DNA of 64,000 nt from an uncultured Prevotellaceae bacterium (GCA_902799905.1 CADCCB010000015.1:18756-82755); one strand, 5' to 3'; shown: positions 24,454 through 32,269, counted from the stretch's first letter. Translations and numbers: made by a program. The notes: a model not told the origin generated them from the letters alone.

Positions 24454-25767
24454 TTATTGGTAAACTTTTCTCTTGTCGACGACGCGCACGGCTTTGCCTT
24501 CGCTCACGGGCAGGGAGCCCTTGGAGACGAGACGCACGCGGGGCTTGAGGAGGATTTCGTCGCCGATCTGGTGACGAATCTCGCCTGCCAGCGTCTGCAA
24601 CTTGTTGAAGTCGTCGGTACCCTCGTTCACCTCGACCTCGACGGTCATTTGGTCGTTGTTGTCCTCGGTGGTGAGGGTGATCAGGTAGTTGTTGCCCACT
24701 TCGGGGAACTTCATGAGGATCTTCTCTATCTGGATGGGGAAGATGTTCACTCCGCGCAGCACAATCATGTCGTCCGAGCGGCCGCGCATGCGGTCAAGAC
24801 GAATATGGTTGCGTCCGCAAGGACAGGTGCGGCCAAGGACACGGGTGAGGTCGCGGGTGCGATAGCGCAGCAACGGCATTGCCTCACGGCAGAGCGTGGT
24901 GAGCACCAACTCGCCAATCTCGCCGTCGGGCACGGGCTCCAGGGTCTCAGGATCAACAATCTCCACGATGTAATAGTCCTCCCAGAAGTGCAGGCCGTTC
25001 TGCTCCTTGCACTCGAAGCCGACGCCAGGTCCGCACATCTCGCTCATGCCGAACGAGTTGTAGGCCTTCACGCCGAGCATCTCCTCGATGCGCTTGCGCT
25101 GCTCCTCGCTGTGGGGTTCGGCACCGATGGCGAGGACTTTCAGTTTCGTGTCGCGTCGCGGATCGACGCCCTCCTGCCTCATCACTTCATAGAGACGGGT
25201 CACATACGACGGGATGGCGTGGATGGCCGTGGTGCCGAAGTCCTTGATGAACTTGATCTGGCGCAGGGAGTTGCCTGCAGCGGCAGGCACGGTGAGCATG
25301 CCCAGTTTCTCGGCGCCATACTGGAAACCCAGTCCACCGGTGAACATGCCGTAACCGCTGGAGTTTTGGAACACGTCGTCAGGACGCAGGCCAACCATCC
25401 AGAGGTTGCGTGCCACCTGGTTAGCCCACTCGTCGAGGTCTTTCTTCGTGTGCAGGATGACGGTGGGGTTGCCCGTAGTGCCGCTCGACGAGTGCAGGCG
25501 CACGCAGTCGCGCATAGGCACGCAGCACATGCCGAAGGGATAGGTGTCGCGCAAGTCCTGCTTCGTGGTGAACGGCAGTTTGCGCACGTCGTCCAGCGTC
25601 TGGATATCATCGGCCGTGATACCGGCTTCCTTGAATTTCTTCTGGTAGAACTCGTTGGTCAAACAATGGCGCACCGTCGCCTTGAGGCGTTCCAGTTGCA
25701 GTTTGTTGAGTTCCTCACGAGACATCGTCTCGTATTGTGGATGCAAAAAGGGTGATTGGTCGTTCAT
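24454..25767 (-). CDS. paaK: Phenylacetate-CoA ligase family protein 1
   Basis: Adenylate-forming ligase of 437 residues, cytosolic. It should activate phenylacetate or another aryl acid to its CoA thioester with ATP to AMP. Visible motifs are the P-loop-like HSSSGTTGNPT (about 92-102), FTGGLGFQYGAEKLG, SFGMSEMCGPG, RTRDLTR and the C-terminal GRSDDMIVLRGVNIFP hinge. The LPFTTKQDLRDTYPFG block is typical of PaaK. It follows a paralogue by 31 nt. Direction and substrate in vivo are uncertain: it could reverse or balance the iorAB/acyl-CoA synthetase route at 35.8-42.5 kb. Confidence 0.93.
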   Translation of the reverse strand: MNDQSPFLHPQYETMSREELNKLQLERLKATVRHCLTNEFYQKKFKEAGITADDIQTLDDVRKLPFTTKQDLRDTYPFGMCCVPMRDCVRLHSSSGTTGNPTVILHTKKDLDEWANQVARNLWMVGLRPDDVFQNSSGYGMFTGGLGFQYGAEKLGMLTVPAAAGNSLRQIKFIKDFGTTAIHAIPSYVTRLYEVMRQEGVDPRRDTKLKVLAIGAEPHSEEQRKRIEEMLGVKAYNSFGMSEMCGPGVGFECKEQNGLHFWEDYYIVEIVDPETLEPVPDGEIGELVLTTLCREAMPLLRYRTRDLTRVLGRTCPCGRNHIRLDRMRGRSDDMIVLRGVNIFPIQIEKILMKFPEVGNNYLITLTTEDNNDQMTVEVEVNEGTDDFNKLQTLAGEIRHQIGDEILLKPRVRLVSKGSLPVSEGKAVRVVDKRKVYQ

Positions 25768-25798
25768 TGGTTTTGTTTAGATTTGCTCTTTTATCGTT

Positions 25799-27106
25799 CT
25801 ACAGTTTTCTGTTATCAATCACATGAGCACTCTTTCCCTGACTGCGCTCGATGGTGCCAGGAGCCTTGAGTTGTACCTTGGCGGCGATGCTGAGCACGCT
25901 CTTCAGTTTGGCGGCCAGTTTCTTCTCGAGGGCATCGACGGCGGCAGGCGTGTCGAAGGTAGAGGTGAAGACCTCCTCGCGCAACTCTACCTGTACCAGC
26001 AGGGTGTCGAGGTTCTTCTGACGATCGACGATGAGCATGTAGTGAGGTGCGAACTCCGGCAGCGACAGCACGACGCTCTCCACCTGCGACGGGAACACGT
26101 TGATGCCTCGGATGATGAGCATATCGTCCGAACGACCCTCGATGCGACCCATGCGTACGTTGGTACGGCCGCAGTCGCAGGTGCCGGGCAGCAAAGAACA
26201 GAGGTCGCGGGTGCGGTAGCGGATGACGGGCATGCCTTCCTTGGTCAGGGTGGTGAACACGAGTTCGCCCGTCTGGCCGTTGGGCAGCGGTTCCAGCGTC
26301 ACAGGGTTGATGATCTCAGGATAGAAGTGATCCTCGTTGATGTGTGATCCGTGCTGCATCTGGCACTCGTAACTCACGCTGGGACCCATCACCTCTGAGA
26401 GGCCGTAGATGTTGTAGCCTTTCAGGCTGAGGCGTTCCTCTATCTCCTTGCGCATGCTCTCCGTCCAGGGCTCAGCGCCGAAGGCACCAATGCGCAGTTT
26501 GATGTCCTCCTTGCGGATGCCCATCTTCTCCATGGTCTCTGCCAGATAGAGGGCGTACGACGGGGTGCAGGCGATGCCTGTGATGCTCAGGTCACGAATC
26601 AGTTTCAGGTGCTTCTCGGTGTTACCCGTACCTGCCGGAATGACTGATGCTCCGAGGTGCTCCACGCCATAGTGGGCTCCCAGACCGCCAGTGAACAGTC
26701 CATAGCCATAGGCCACGGAGAAAATGTCGTCGCGGGTGACGCCGAAGGATGTCAGGCAGCGTGCCATACACTCGCTCCATACGCCGATATCCTTACGGGT
26801 GTAGCCCACGATGGTGGGGTTACCCGTGGTACCTGATGAGGCATGCACGCGGATAATCTCACTCTGAGGGGCAGCCTGCAGTCCGAAGGGGTAGTTGTCG
26901 CGCAGGTCTTTCTTCGTCGTGAACGGCAGTTTCTTGATGTCCTCAATGGTCTTGATGTCATCGGGGCAGATGTCCATTTCCTGCAGTTTATGCCGATAAA
27001 ATGGCACATTGTGATACACATACTCTACTATTCTGTGTAGGCGTTTGCCTTGGAGCGCGCTCATCTCGTCGCGGCTCATGCACTCTTTGTTGGGGTTCCA
27101 GATCAT
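25799..27106 (-). CDS. paaK: Phenylacetate-CoA ligase family protein 2
   Basis: Adenylate-forming ligase of 435 residues, paralogue of the next gene, with HASSGTTGNPT, FTGGLGAHYGVEHLG, IYGLSEVMGPS and GRSDDMLIIRGINVFP motifs. First gene of the ligase-ligase-ACT operon, with a -7 box 28 nt upstream of the ATG. The two copies differ in the acyl-binding region (for example IPAGTGNTEKHLKLI against VPAAAGNSLRQIKFI), which suggests different aryl acid preferences. Confidence 0.93.
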   Translation of the reverse strand: MIWNPNKECMSRDEMSALQGKRLHRIVEYVYHNVPFYRHKLQEMDICPDDIKTIEDIKKLPFTTKKDLRDNYPFGLQAAPQSEIIRVHASSGTTGNPTIVGYTRKDIGVWSECMARCLTSFGVTRDDIFSVAYGYGLFTGGLGAHYGVEHLGASVIPAGTGNTEKHLKLIRDLSITGIACTPSYALYLAETMEKMGIRKEDIKLRIGAFGAEPWTESMRKEIEERLSLKGYNIYGLSEVMGPSVSYECQMQHGSHINEDHFYPEIINPVTLEPLPNGQTGELVFTTLTKEGMPVIRYRTRDLCSLLPGTCDCGRTNVRMGRIEGRSDDMLIIRGINVFPSQVESVVLSLPEFAPHYMLIVDRQKNLDTLLVQVELREEVFTSTFDTPAAVDALEKKLAAKLKSVLSIAAKVQLKAPGTIERSQGKSAHVIDNRKL

Positions 27107-27133
27107 GTCTTATTTTCTTTGTCTTGTGTTGTG

Positions 27134-27141
27134 CAAAGGTA
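27134..27141 (-). promoter_or_regulatory. -7 box of the phenylacetate-CoA ligase operon
   Basis: Minus-strand TACCTTTG, with about 20 nt from the likely transcription start to the ATG at 27106. Confidence 0.6.
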
Positions 27142-27315
27142 CAACAAATCTTGCATTCTGCCAAGAAAAAGCAAGAAAAAGTTTCAATTTGTTTGTTTTC
27201 CTCTTGTTAGTTTCGATAATTGTAGTCCGTTTCCTCTTTCTGTCGCGCCTGCCTTTTTAGGGTTTCCCCTATGAAAAAAGAGGGGAATTCTCTTGTTTTG
27301 TTGTGAAATAGTTCC

Positions 27316-27323
27316 TATATTTG
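27316..27323 (+). promoter_or_regulatory. -7 box of the Cys-rich secreted protein gene
   Basis: TATATTTG, 24 nt before the ATG at 27348; TTG-rich -33 region (CTTGTTTTG, 27292-27300). Confidence 0.65.
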
Positions 27324-27347
27324 CAGCATAAAAAAACGAGAAAAACT

Positions 27348-27935
27348 ATGAGACGATTGATTTTATCCCTTATCGCATTGGCATTGATGCAGTCTGTCGT
27401 GGCCCAGGTGCCCGAAGTGAATAGTCGTGTTTGCGCCGAATGTGGCGGAAACGAGCAACGCAAACAAGGTGGAGAGTGGGTACAGATCTCTGACCACAAG
27501 TCCTGGTGTCCTATCGCCAAGAAGATTGCTGAGGCAGAGGCAGCAGCGTGGTCACCCGACTTCAGTTCCATAGAGTATCAGTACGGACATGGTGTGAAGT
27601 GCGAGGAATGCGGACTGGTGCAAGGTCATGTTTCGGATTGTCTCATAGGATATAACCAGAAATTAGCCTTAAAACACTCTGATCATACCTGGAGTGATCC
27701 TGAGGCATATAAGAGGAAAATTAATATTATTGAGGAGAGGATCCGCCATGCTGCCCAACGGGCCCGTGAAGAAAGGGCACAGGCACAACAACAACGACTG
27801 GGCGGATCGTCACAGCAGAACCAATCCACGAAACTCAAGGACCATGATCCCATGCCTGAGCAGAAACCTGCGGAGAGGCTGATCCCTGAGATGGCGAAGA
27901 TGCCGCGCACGGAACTGCCCAACAGCACCACGTGA
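27348..27935 (+). CDS. Secreted Cys-rich protein of unknown function
   Basis: Exported protein of 195 residues. Signal peptide MRRLILSLIALALMQSVVAQ is followed by paired cysteine motifs CAECGG...WCP and CEECGL...DC that look like two metal-binding or disulfide knuckles (about 30-105), then a charged, Gln-rich tail. Family not recognised. The stop codon overlaps a GTG-initiated frame (27932-28099), so the protein may be continued by frameshift or coupled to a short second product. The start is set by the promoter and the signal peptide; the open frame upstream to 27321 overlaps the -7 box. Confidence 0.7.
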   Translation: MRRLILSLIALALMQSVVAQVPEVNSRVCAECGGNEQRKQGGEWVQISDHKSWCPIAKKIAEAEAAAWSPDFSSIEYQYGHGVKCEECGLVQGHVSDCLIGYNQKLALKHSDHTWSDPEAYKRKINIIEERIRHAAQRAREERAQAQQQRLGGSSQQNQSTKLKDHDPMPEQKPAERLIPEMAKMPRTELPNSTT

Positions 27936-28099
27936 GCCAGGACAACGTCAACTATGGCGCATATTACGAGACTTTCGAAAAATTCCCCCAGCAGTACACC
28001 CTGGGCGAGATTCGCCAGAAGATTCGCGATGATGCATCAGATTTTATCCAGCGTCAGCAGAATCAGCAAAAAAGAAAGGCACGCGGACGCAACAAGTAA
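27932..28099 (+). CDS. Overlapping 55-codon frame, possible frameshifted C-terminus
   Basis: The frame starts with GTG at 27932, overlapping the TGA of the upstream gene (GTGA), and encodes 55 residues. The sequence is Gln-rich and ends strongly basic: NYGAYYETFEKFPQQYTLG ... RQQNQQKRKARGRNK. Its composition continues that of the upstream tail, which is also Gln-rich. It is either a translationally coupled small protein or the true C-terminus after a frameshift mutation. No ATG is available. Confidence 0.5.
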   Translation: MSQDNVNYGAYYETFEKFPQQYTLGEIRQKIRDDASDFIQRQQNQQKRKARGRNK

Positions 28100-28124
28100 C
28101 TAACATCAGCAACCCAAGAGACCT

Positions 28125-28511
28125 ATGATGCAAGACTGGAGCAAGAGACTATTCACCATCCTATTATTATTTGTAGCGCTGGCTGTTCAGGCCCAGGCAC
28201 AGCAGATATCGTATATCGAGGAGACAAAGAACTGGTACTACGTCTATGACGAGCAGGGCAAGCGTGTCTGTGGCCTCTCGCGCAGCAGCGTGGGCGAACT
28301 GAAGGGCTGGGGCAGCGACTTCTTCGTGTCGAAGCGCCATTCCTTCTATTACATCTGCGACGCCAAGGGCAAGACGTTGAAAACAATGAGTGTCTCGAAT
28401 GTCGGTGAGATTGTCGGCGTCTCCAGCAGCACCATCACCAGCCGCAAAGGCTGCTGGATAATCACTTGGGACAAGGAGGGAAAGAAAATCACCACAAGAA
28501 GCGCCAATTGA
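28125..28511 (+). CDS. Small secreted protein with internal repeats
   Basis: Exported protein of 128 residues. Signal peptide MMQDWSKRLFTILLLFVALAVQAQAQ is followed by about two and a half imperfect repeats of about 36 residues (WYYVYDEQGKRVCGLSRSSVGE / FYYICDAKGKTLKTMSVSNVGE / WIITWDKEGKK). Each has an aromatic beta strand, a D-x-x-GK turn and a VGE strand, so a short beta-propeller-like or beta-sheet repeat is likely. Family not recognised. It is 25 nt after the previous small frame and probably shares its promoter. Confidence 0.7.
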   Translation: MMQDWSKRLFTILLLFVALAVQAQAQQISYIEETKNWYYVYDEQGKRVCGLSRSSVGELKGWGSDFFVSKRHSFYYICDAKGKTLKTMSVSNVGEIVGVSSSTITSRKGCWIITWDKEGKKITTRSAN

Positions 28512-28519
28512 AAGGGAAT

Positions 28520-28665
28520 GCCTCGGACGGCTCGTCCGAACGTCATCTACGCCCCATTCCGATGCTTTGCACCAACCATCCGAATGCTTCCTTACCCCCC
28601 TAAGGAAGCATCCGGACGGAGGCTGCGAGGCATCGGAACGAGGGACAGAAGGCATTCGCTCTACT
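28520..28665 (+). repeat. GC-rich dispersed repeat, copy 2
   Basis: Words CCATTCCGATGCTTTGCA, CATCCGAATGCTTCCTTACC and CATCCGGACGG match the minus strand of 8240-8366 in the same order. The second half is near-complementary to the first (for example CTTCCTTACCCCCCTAAGGAAG), so it can fold into a long hairpin. Confidence 0.7.
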
Positions 28666-28796
28666 TTGCTCACTTTTTTGCAAAGAACTCATAATTCTTA
28701 ATCGCGTAGCGATCGCTCGAGCTTGCTCGCTTTGCTTGCAAAGAACTCTTAATTCTTAATTCTTAATCGCGAAGCGACAATTCTTAATTCTAAATT

Positions 28797-28843
28797 CTTC
28801 GCTCGAGCTTGCTCGCTTTCACCAAGCGAAGCGACTGAAAGAA
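28797..28843 (-). repeat. Dispersed 47-bp repeat, inverted copy at 61622-61669
   Basis: The reverse complement reads CTTTCAGTCGCTTCGCTTGG followed by TGAAAGCGAGC and a GCTCGAGCG core, matching 61622-61669 with only a few differences over about 47 nt. The two copies are 33 kb apart in opposite orientation. Confidence 0.75.
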
Positions 28844-28849
28844 CTCAAA

Positions 28850-29154
28850 AAATCTCTCATCTCTCCCGTCATCGCTGGAAAAGCCTTTGTACAAAGGACT
28901 TTTGGCATGTGAGGGGTTGTTTGCACCCCTCACATATCCCTCCCATGATGCCTCAGGTTGTAAGGGACATAAATCTACACAAATCTGTCATAAATCTTTC
29001 GCAGCATTCTGCGTACCTTATTCCGATGTGGCACCCTTGAAGTCTGCATGAGGGGTGACGGGAGGGATAAGGGAGGGATGTAAATCATCTCTCCCGTGCC
29101 GAAACACCTTTGTACAAAGGCGATCCCAGCGACGACGGGAGGGATGAGGGATTT
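28850..29154. mobile_element. MITE-like element with 48-bp terminal inverted repeats
   Basis: A 305-bp non-coding unit. The left end (28850-28897) and the reverse complement of the right end (29107-29154) match at 42 of 48 positions, and both end inward with the perfect palindrome CCTTTGTACAAAGG (28884-28897 and 29107-29120). An additional partial copy of the terminal sequence lies at 29082-29120, and a GTGAGGGG...CCCCTCAC hairpin at 28910-28934. It has no open frame for a transposase, so it is either mobilised in trans or a structured RNA or regulatory module. No clear target-site duplication was found. Confidence 0.65.
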
Positions 29155-29295
29155 GACAAGTGCTTTTTGATTGATTTATGAATATTGAATAGAACTACAA
29201 GGAATCAATAATTGAGGAGGTTACTATAGCACGTAAAGGAATTTACCCCAACTGTAGTCTTTTTATCGTCTATATAAACTTTTTCATCCTATAAT

Positions 29296-29326
29296 TTTGT
29301 TTATTGCAAAATAATTCTTATTTTTG
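29296..29326 (+). promoter_or_regulatory. Canonical promoter of the antitoxin gene
   Basis: TTTG (29296-29299), a 19-nt spacer, TATTTTTG (29319-29326). The leader to the ATG at 29390 is about 57 nt. Confidence 0.75.
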
Positions 29327-29389
29327 CAGTCGACATAAATAGCCCGTAAGGAATGTGTGGGGAAAAAGTGCAATTAAACATTTTTGGAT

Positions 29390-29665
29390 ATGAACGCAAT
29401 GTCACTTAATCATCTATGGAGTTACCTGCAAGGACTTTCACTTACAGCCAGCAATCAGCGTTGGTTGGCAAATCACTTGATTGAGGCTGCAGAGAGCGCA
29501 GAGTCTAAAAGTCAGAAAAAAGAACTTGTGTTTCCTAAAATCCCAAAGGATTACAAACCTTCGGCTAAGGTTTTGGCAATGACATGTGGTCCATTGCCAA
29601 ATAACTTTGATGTTGAAAAGGAGCTCGATGAAATGTGGGAGGAGAGAGCTTATCACACGAGATAA
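29390..29665 (+). CDS. Antitoxin-like protein of a decayed type II toxin-antitoxin locus
   Basis: Small protein of 91 residues: an N-terminal MSLNHLWSYLQGLSLTASNQRWLANHLIEAA segment with a ribbon/helix-like composition, then an acidic linker and KVLAMTCGPLPNNFDVEKELDEMWEERA. This layout is usual for antitoxins encoded just before PIN-domain toxins in Bacteroidales. The last few residues (YHTR) read into the remnant of the toxin gene, so the C-terminus is probably altered. The ATG at 29390 is preferred to the TTG at 29384. Confidence 0.65.
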   Translation: MNAMSLNHLWSYLQGLSLTASNQRWLANHLIEAAESAESKSQKKELVFPKIPKDYKPSAKVLAMTCGPLPNNFDVEKELDEMWEERAYHTR

Positions 29666-29735
29666 GAAAGGATTCAATGATTTCGACATTGTAGTAATGA
29701 CACCTGCCGAGTTTGTAAACAAAGCAAAAGAGTAA
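29646..29735 (+). pseudogene. C-terminal remnant of a PIN-domain toxin
   Basis: In the +1 frame relative to the antitoxin, codons 29646-29735 encode ELITRDKKGFNDFDIVVMTP AEFVNKAKE followed by a stop. LITRDKKGF and VMTPAEF are the typical last acidic-site strand and tail of PIN (VapC-like) toxins. About 100 residues that should precede it are absent, so an internal deletion fused the antitoxin end to the toxin tail. Confidence 0.7.
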
Positions 29736-29878
29736 TATATACGGCATTATAAAACAAAATCCAAAATGCCTATGGGCAGATAAACATATAATAAGGATAT
29801 ATAGGAACTTAAGCGTCCGCTTGAATCTGCTTCCCTTAATTCGCCAAAAACCTTTGCATTCTACGTATTATTGCATAG

Positions 29879-31513
29879 ATGATGAGCAACAGCGATTCAG
29901 AATCGTCTTTTTTTCAGGTACCCACCTCGCATCAGGCTGAAACGGTACAGCGACTGAAGCCTGGTACGGGCAGTCGTCAGCACGCCTTCTATAAGGTGTG
30001 TCGTGATGGCGCGTATTTTTTTCTCAAGGCTTTGAATCCTGAATTTCTGCACCTTACTTTCTATCGCGAAATTATGCGTAAGGAGCATGCCTTGGGTGCT
30101 TCGCTCCATTCAGAATATATTGTAGCCTATCATGAGTTTACTGATACTCCAGATGAGTGCAGCGTGCTAATGGATTACGTGAGTGGCACCACACTCTCTG
30201 ACTTCGTGGAGCAGCAACCTGATTATTTCGCTCGTCCTGAACACCTGCGCAAGTTGCTGCGGCAGTTGTGCCTAGCTTTGCATGAATTACACAGCCATCA
30301 GGCATTGCATCTGGACTTGAAACCGTCGAACATCATGCTCACCAGCGTGAACAACGACGTGCGGTTGATAGATTTGGGTTGTTGCTATATGGATGCCCGT
30401 CCTGATCTGATGGGGCAGACTGCCACTTATGCCGCACCCGAACAGCGCGATGGTAGTTACGAAGTAGATGCCCGTACTGATATCTATGCCGTGGGCAAGA
30501 TACTAGAAGAGTTGGCTCCTAAGCAGTTGTTCTACCAAAAAATAGTGGCTCGCTGCCTAAAGGAGCGCAAGGAAGACCGTTTTCAATCAGTCGAGGAACT
30601 GCTGTTGCTGTTGGATGAATCGAAGAGTAGTGTAAGCAGGGCTTGGCTGCTGTTGCCAGCGCTATTGTTGCTTTTGTTGGCGCTGCTATACAATTGGCGC
30701 AACAATAGCGGCCGTTTTGCCATTGCCGATGGCACCGAGTTTGTTGATACCACCTGTCTCGACACCTTCTATCTTCGTGTGGTTTCGGCTGCCGACCACT
30801 CAGCGGCTGTGATACCTGCGCCTGAGGATGGATTCCCCTACGAAAAAGATATCGTGATACCCGAATCGGTTAGCTTTCGTGGTCAGATCTTTTATATCCG
30901 TGAGATAGCAGCCAATGCCTTCCGTGAATGCTCGCTCATCACCAATATCCATATTCCGCCCACTATCACAACCATTCATAATAGCGCCCTGCGCAACTGC
31001 TGTCGCATTACGGGGCTTTATCTGCCCCCTTCGTTGCGCAATCTGTATTATGAGCCCTTTGCCAGTTGCCGCAGTCTTACCAATGTCAGTTGGCCGGCAT
31101 CGGCAACCATGGTGCCTCGCAACTGTTTTGTGGCGTGTGTATCGCTGCGAGTCATCAATCTGCCAGAAGGTGTTATTTCCATAGGTCAGGATGCCTTTGC
31201 TGGTTGCGACAGTCTGGTGGATGTGCAATTGCCCAATACCATTCAGCGCATAGGTCGTGGCGCTTTTTATCAATGCCGCTCCCTACGCACCATCACGCTT
31301 CCTGCCCATGTCAAAGTGTTAGGCGAATATCTGTTCTATAAGTGTGAATCGCTAGAGGAGGTTAAGGTGCTGGCTTCCGAGCCGCCTGCTATCTCTACTA
31401 TTGTAGATAGCTCTTTCCATGGCATGGTTCGTGTGCCAGCGAGGTCGTTGGTAGCCTATCAAAACGCAAAAGGATGGAGCAAGCTCAACCTTCAGCCAAT
31501 TGAAGAAAAATAA
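29879..31513 (+). CDS. Transmembrane Ser/Thr kinase with extracytoplasmic BspA-type leucine-rich repeats
   Basis: Protein of 544 residues with no signal peptide. The kinase domain (about 25-245) has a Gly-rich loop (GTGSRQHAFYK), putative ATP-binding Lys50 (FFLKA), a catalytic loop HLDLKPSN (144-151; HLD in place of HRD), DLG at 165-167 in place of DFG, and AAPEQR (185-190). A basic stop and one TM helix (about 255-271, AWLLLPALLLLLLALLY) follow. Residues about 330-540 carry repeated LRR_5 motifs (IREIAANAFRECSLITNIHI, IGQDAFAGCDSLVDVQLP). The topology would be N-terminus in, LRR out: a bacterial analogue of a receptor-like kinase in reverse order. The stop lies 2 nt from the convergent gene. 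Partner and ligand are unknown; the BspA protein at 32270 is a candidate. Confidence 0.88.
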   Translation: MMSNSDSESSFFQVPTSHQAETVQRLKPGTGSRQHAFYKVCRDGAYFFLKALNPEFLHLTFYREIMRKEHALGASLHSEYIVAYHEFTDTPDECSVLMDYVSGTTLSDFVEQQPDYFARPEHLRKLLRQLCLALHELHSHQALHLDLKPSNIMLTSVNNDVRLIDLGCCYMDARPDLMGQTATYAAPEQRDGSYEVDARTDIYAVGKILEELAPKQLFYQKIVARCLKERKEDRFQSVEELLLLLDESKSSVSRAWLLLPALLLLLLALLYNWRNNSGRFAIADGTEFVDTTCLDTFYLRVVSAADHSAAVIPAPEDGFPYEKDIVIPESVSFRGQIFYIREIAANAFRECSLITNIHIPPTITTIHNSALRNCCRITGLYLPPSLRNLYYEPFASCRSLTNVSWPASATMVPRNCFVACVSLRVINLPEGVISIGQDAFAGCDSLVDVQLPNTIQRIGRGAFYQCRSLRTITLPAHVKVLGEYLFYKCESLEEVKVLASEPPAISTIVDSSFHGMVRVPARSLVAYQNAKGWSKLNLQPIEEK

Positions 31514-31515
31514 GA

Positions 31516-32082
31516 TTATTTGCGAACAGAAAAAGCCACACCGTGTTCTTTTCCGCAGATATAGTTGCCTATCAGTTCGCCGTCTCTTACCAATGAGAAG
31601 AGCGTCAGCGGTGTGTTTTCTACGATATGCTGACAGTGGCAAGTATCGCCTGGGCGCAATTTGCTGCCTATCGATTCTACAACAGTAAGCAAATCATCGC
31701 CTTCATAGCGCATGGTAACGATGCGATCGGGCATCCAACGTATGATGACGTGGCTGCCTACGCTCAGTTCTTTTAGATACAGGTTGCGATAAGCCAAGTT
31801 GCCGCTTTCATCACCCTCTTCAAGGTTTGTCTGACAGAAAGATACCCAGTTTTGGAAACCCACAAATACGGCAAGGATATCAAGCGTGGTCACTCGTACC
31901 TTGTAGTCCACATTGTCCTTGTCCACATAGCCCCAGAAACGTTTTAGCGTAGACAGACTCAATTGTTGTCCCGTCTTTAGCAGTATCTGTTGCTGTAGCA
32001 TTTCAAAGTCCTTGGGCGTCTTTACACTGATGCCCAGAACTAGTTCCGTCAGGTGTCTTAACTCTTCCTGTTTCTTTTCCAT
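31516..32082 (-). CDS. Predicted DNA-binding-like protein convergent to the kinase gene
   Basis: Soluble protein of 188 residues. The N-terminal half (about 1-95) resembles a helical domain I have seen in many Bacteroidales proteins: KDFEMLQQQILLKTGQQLSL followed by STLKRFWGY and a second helical unit TLDILAVFVGFQNWVSF. The C-terminal half (about 110-188) is a small beta domain (VGSHVIIRWMPDRIVTMRYE). A role as a transcription factor responding to the neighbouring kinase is inferred from position and fold impression only. The start at 32082 (MEKKQEEL) is chosen because the -7 box overlaps the longer frame's first codon. Confidence 0.7.
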   Translation of the reverse strand: MEKKQEELRHLTELVLGISVKTPKDFEMLQQQILLKTGQQLSLSTLKRFWGYVDKDNVDYKVRVTTLDILAVFVGFQNWVSFCQTNLEEGDESGNLAYRNLYLKELSVGSHVIIRWMPDRIVTMRYEGDDLLTVVESIGSKLRPGDTCHCQHIVENTPLTLFSLVRDGELIGNYICGKEHGVAFSVRK

Positions 32083-32109
32083 TTTATAAGGAAATACGCT
32101 ATTTAACTG

Positions 32110-32117
32110 CAAAAGTA
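32110..32117 (-). promoter_or_regulatory. -7 box of the DNA-binding-like protein gene
   Basis: Minus-strand TACTTTTG, 27 nt before the ATG at 32082. Confidence 0.6.
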
Positions 32118-32204
32118 CACATTTCTTCTTATTTGTGCAAGAATGAAGACGAAAAGAACCAAATAAGAACTAATATTAGGAATGGTTTACAAATGGAAAA
32201 TGAT

Positions 32205-32212
32205 TAACTTTG
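32205..32212 (+). promoter_or_regulatory. -7 box and unusually clear RBS of the BspA gene
   Basis: TAACTTTG lies 57 nt before the ATG at 32270. The sequence AAAAAGGAGTAATG just before the start is one of the few recognisable Shine-Dalgarno sites in the window. Confidence 0.6.
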
Positions 32213-32269
32213 CCGCGTTTTTTTGAATTGTATTATTAATAAGTAAAAACAAAATTATAAAAAGGAGTA

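Larger units (their letters stand above)
28512..29389. other. 878-nt non-coding, repeat-rich region
   Basis: No credible gene. In order it holds a GC-rich dispersed repeat (28520-28665), TTAATTCTTAATT-type arrays with hairpins (28680-28800), a repeat found inverted at 61622-61669 (28797-28843), a MITE-like element (28850-29154) and the promoter of the antitoxin gene (29296-29326). It looks like a landing zone for small non-autonomous elements. Confidence 0.8.

Noticed and set aside
24382-25755. 457-codon plus-strand frame opposite paaK
   Set aside because: Its beginning is translated octamer repeat and the rest is antisense to a clear PaaK gene.
27001-27274. Several overlapping 60-75-codon frames upstream of the Cys-rich protein gene
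   Set aside because: They overlap the paaK start and promoter region, have no consistent start or domain and are AT-rich noise.
28861-29154. MITE-like element considered as a simple pair of terminators
   Set aside because: The 48-bp arms are 200 bp apart and too similar for coincidence; no T-run follows either arm.
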